Source: Mucilaginibacter xinganensis
GTDB taxonomy: Bacteria > Bacteroidota > Bacteroidia > Sphingobacteriales > Sphingobacteriaceae
Direction: 5' to 3'
Assembly (NCBI RefSeq): GCF_002257585.1
Contig: NZ_CP022743.1
Span: 5,084,001-5,148,000 of the forward strand
Length of the DNA: 64,000 nucleotides
Below, in pieces: positions 62,879 through 64,000 of this stretch. How positions within the stretch are numbered: position 1 is the stretch's first letter; every line of letters begins with the position of its first letter. The notes under the pieces were generated by a model. The model was given only the letters and a program-made list of their open reading frames with translations, ran no database searches and had not been told where the DNA came from. The translations under genes and the position numbers were made by a program.

Positions 62879-62929
62879 GATGTGCGCACATGCGGATGTG
62901 CAAATGTGCGGATTGATGTGCAGATGTGC
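62879..62929. repeat. GATGTGC tract between murB and the DUF4184 gene
   Basis: GATGTGC occurs at 62879, 62895, 62915 and 62923, and AATGTGC at 62903. Spacings are 16, 8, 12 and 8, all multiples of 4. This looks like a slippage-derived or degenerate tandem tract. It lies just upstream of the murB start. Confidence 0.45.
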
Positions 62930-62942
62930 AAATTGCAGATAG

Positions 62943-63671
62943 TTATACCATAGGTTGAACCCGCTCTGCAAGCATCGTTGCCACAATAAGCCCAATCACT
63001 CCCCCTGAAACAACCGTTACAATTAACGTTCCGTACTGATGCAATGGCATTCCCGTAGCAAGCTTTATAGCTACCACCACTACCATCACCAATATTATTT
63101 GCAGCCAATAACCGGCAATGCTTGTAGCCCTGGTAAGTTTGCCCCTGGGCAGCATATAATAACTTATTAAAATAATTAATGCCCCCGCCGCCGTACTGGC
63201 ATGTTGTAAAAGGGTATAGATATAGAACCGGTAACCATGCACCTTAACAATACGCGATAAATAAGCAAAACGCTTTACAAACATACCGCCGGGATGTGTA
63301 AAGCCATCCCATAAAATATGCGTTGCAGCACCTATGGCAACGGAGATCAGGATAGCCAAAAAGTATTTTAGTGTGTAATAAGTTATAAAGCCCCTTAAGC
63401 TAAAAAACCTCCGGTTTATACCTGCGGGCAAATGGGTAATAAGTTTATCCTTAACAAAGATCTCGTATAAAATAACCAGGATATAGGCTAATGGAATATC
63501 AAACCAAATAAAGCCCTGCCAGGTATGACTGTAGCGGCTCAACATCCGCATGCGGATAAGGTATTCAAAATCGGGCACCATGCTGCCAATAACCAAACCG
63601 GTAAGTGACAAACCTTTCGCCAGCCTCCCTAATGGTAAAACAACAGCAGGATGTGAAAAAGTGAAAGGCAT
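62943..63671 (-). CDS. DUF4184-family membrane protein
   Basis: This 242-residue protein begins MPFTFSHPAVVLPLGRL and has several membrane helices, including SLTGLVIGSMVPDFEYLIRM, IPLAYILVILYEIF and a long C-terminal set. The HPAVVLP...GSMVPDFEY pattern and the central IGAATHILWDGFTHPGG motif match DUF4184 / metal-dependent membrane hydrolase-like proteins with conserved His and Asp. Function is unknown. ATG 63671 is preferred over a TTG at 63677. It lies 71 bp before murB on the same strand. Confidence 0.82.
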   Translation of the reverse strand: MPFTFSHPAVVLPLGRLAKGLSLTGLVIGSMVPDFEYLIRMRMLSRYSHTWQGFIWFDIPLAYILVILYEIFVKDKLITHLPAGINRRFFSLRGFITYYTLKYFLAILISVAIGAATHILWDGFTHPGGMFVKRFAYLSRIVKVHGYRFYIYTLLQHASTAAGALIILISYYMLPRGKLTRATSIAGYWLQIILVMVVVVAIKLATGMPLHQYGTLIVTVVSGGVIGLIVATMLAERVQPMV

Positions 63672-63860
63672 TCCCAAATATACAATCTAGCCGGGTATTT
63701 TTTTTAAACGGACATTCTTTTATGGGGTAAGCTTAAATTTTAATTCAGCAGGTTCAGAGTATTTCAGTTATTAATAATTCGTCTTAATATTTTCAAATCT
63801 TCAAATTCCAAAATCTCCAAATTAAGCTATCTTTACCCATCCAAAATTTTTTAGCTAATA

Positions 63861-64000
63861 ATGAGTGAAGATTTAAATCAAGACGAGATACCTGCCAATA
63901 GCGAAGAAAAACTCCACAACATTACCTCACTCGACGGGCTGTACGAAAACTGGTTCCTGGATTACGCCTCTTACGTAATTCTTGACCGTGCTGTTCCGCA
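63861..64000 (+). CDS. parC: DNA topoisomerase IV subunit A, N-terminal fragment
   Basis: The frame starts ATG 63861 and runs off the window. It contains GLYENWFLDYASYVILDRAVP in segments, the conserved start of type IIA topoisomerase A subunits. The WFLDYASYVI form is typical of Bacteroidota ParC rather than GyrA, so topoisomerase IV is favoured. The catalytic Tyr lies outside the window. Confidence 0.8.
   Translation, partial: MSEDLNQDEIPANSEEKLHNITSLDGLYENWFLDYASYVILDRAVP

Noticed and set aside
62879..62929. CRISPR array
   Set aside because: The repeated unit is 7 bp with no constant spacer and no cas genes. It is a short degenerate tract.
61852..63108. MurB with an 80-residue N-terminal extension
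   Set aside because: The extension translates the GATGTGC tract and the 3' part of the DUF4184 gene. The ATG at 62871 gives the normal MurB length.

Overview
The window reads as an ordinary chromosomal segment of a Bacteroidota bacterium, most likely a Sphingobacteriaceae (Mucilaginibacter/Pedobacter type). Reasons: outer-membrane TonB-dependent receptors with an STN domain, DUF4249 lipoproteins, many small lipoproteins, LytTR and OmpR two-component systems, GH78/GH88 glycosidases, scarce Shine-Dalgarno sequences, promoters close to the Bacteroidota -33 TTG / -7 TAnnTTTG pattern, a class II fumarase, and a NusA without C-terminal acidic repeats. I found no tRNA, rRNA, CRISPR array, insertion sequence, phage or plasmid gene, and no base-composition break that would mark an island.

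Layout. 1-8.8 kb: end of gmk, nadD, a MiaE-type tRNA hydroxylase, an FAD monooxygenase coupled to an RsmI-like methyltransferase, an unknown protein, hisS, a GNAT acetyltransferase, a low-molecular-weight phosphatase, an S1/P1 nuclease and a lipoprotein. 8.8-20.8 kb: fumC, an unknown membrane protein, a LytS/LytTR pair, a TPR protein, a serine hydrolase, YbaB, a UPF0173 hydrolase, and an OmpR/histidine kinase pair divergent from a thioredoxin/DUF3738 protein. The gap of that last pair carries four TTAAC words at exact 10-bp spacing. 21.0-30.4 kb: a pentose-phosphate cluster (polyphosphate-glucokinase-like ROK kinase, tkt, rpiA, tal, a HAD phosphatase, gnd, zwf, pgl) ending in a strong terminator. 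30.4-32.4 kb: GH88 plus a DUF4350-like partner. 32.5-40.8 kb: a five-gene outer-membrane operon (unknown secreted protein, TonB-dependent receptor, two DUF4249 lipoproteins, MG2/plug protein). 41.1-46.1 kb: rimP-nusA-infB. 46.2-64 kb: lipoproteins, a second serine hydrolase, an S9 peptidase, an exported FAD oxidoreductase, a YfiT-like DinB protein, a flavin reductase, a ligase-associated-type Lhr helicase, two very small membrane proteins, a GH78-like rhamnosidase, an ECF sigma factor, murB, a DUF4184 membrane protein and the start of parC.

How the genes work together. The 21-30 kb cluster would take glucose to glucose-6-phosphate and around the whole pentose-phosphate cycle except ribulose-5-phosphate epimerase, with NADPH and ribose-5-phosphate as outputs. 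The 32-41 kb operon looks like an import or surface-display system whose substrate cannot be read from sequence. The most useful non-coding signals are the TTAAC array at 19526-19560, the 18-bp palindrome at 40910-40927 ahead of the receptor operon, the 25-bp inverted repeat at 17210-17315 whose mismatches are all G-U compatible, and the word-duplicated leader before the serine hydrolase at 47162.

Limits: functions come from motifs recognised by eye. No database search, structure prediction or folding calculation was run.
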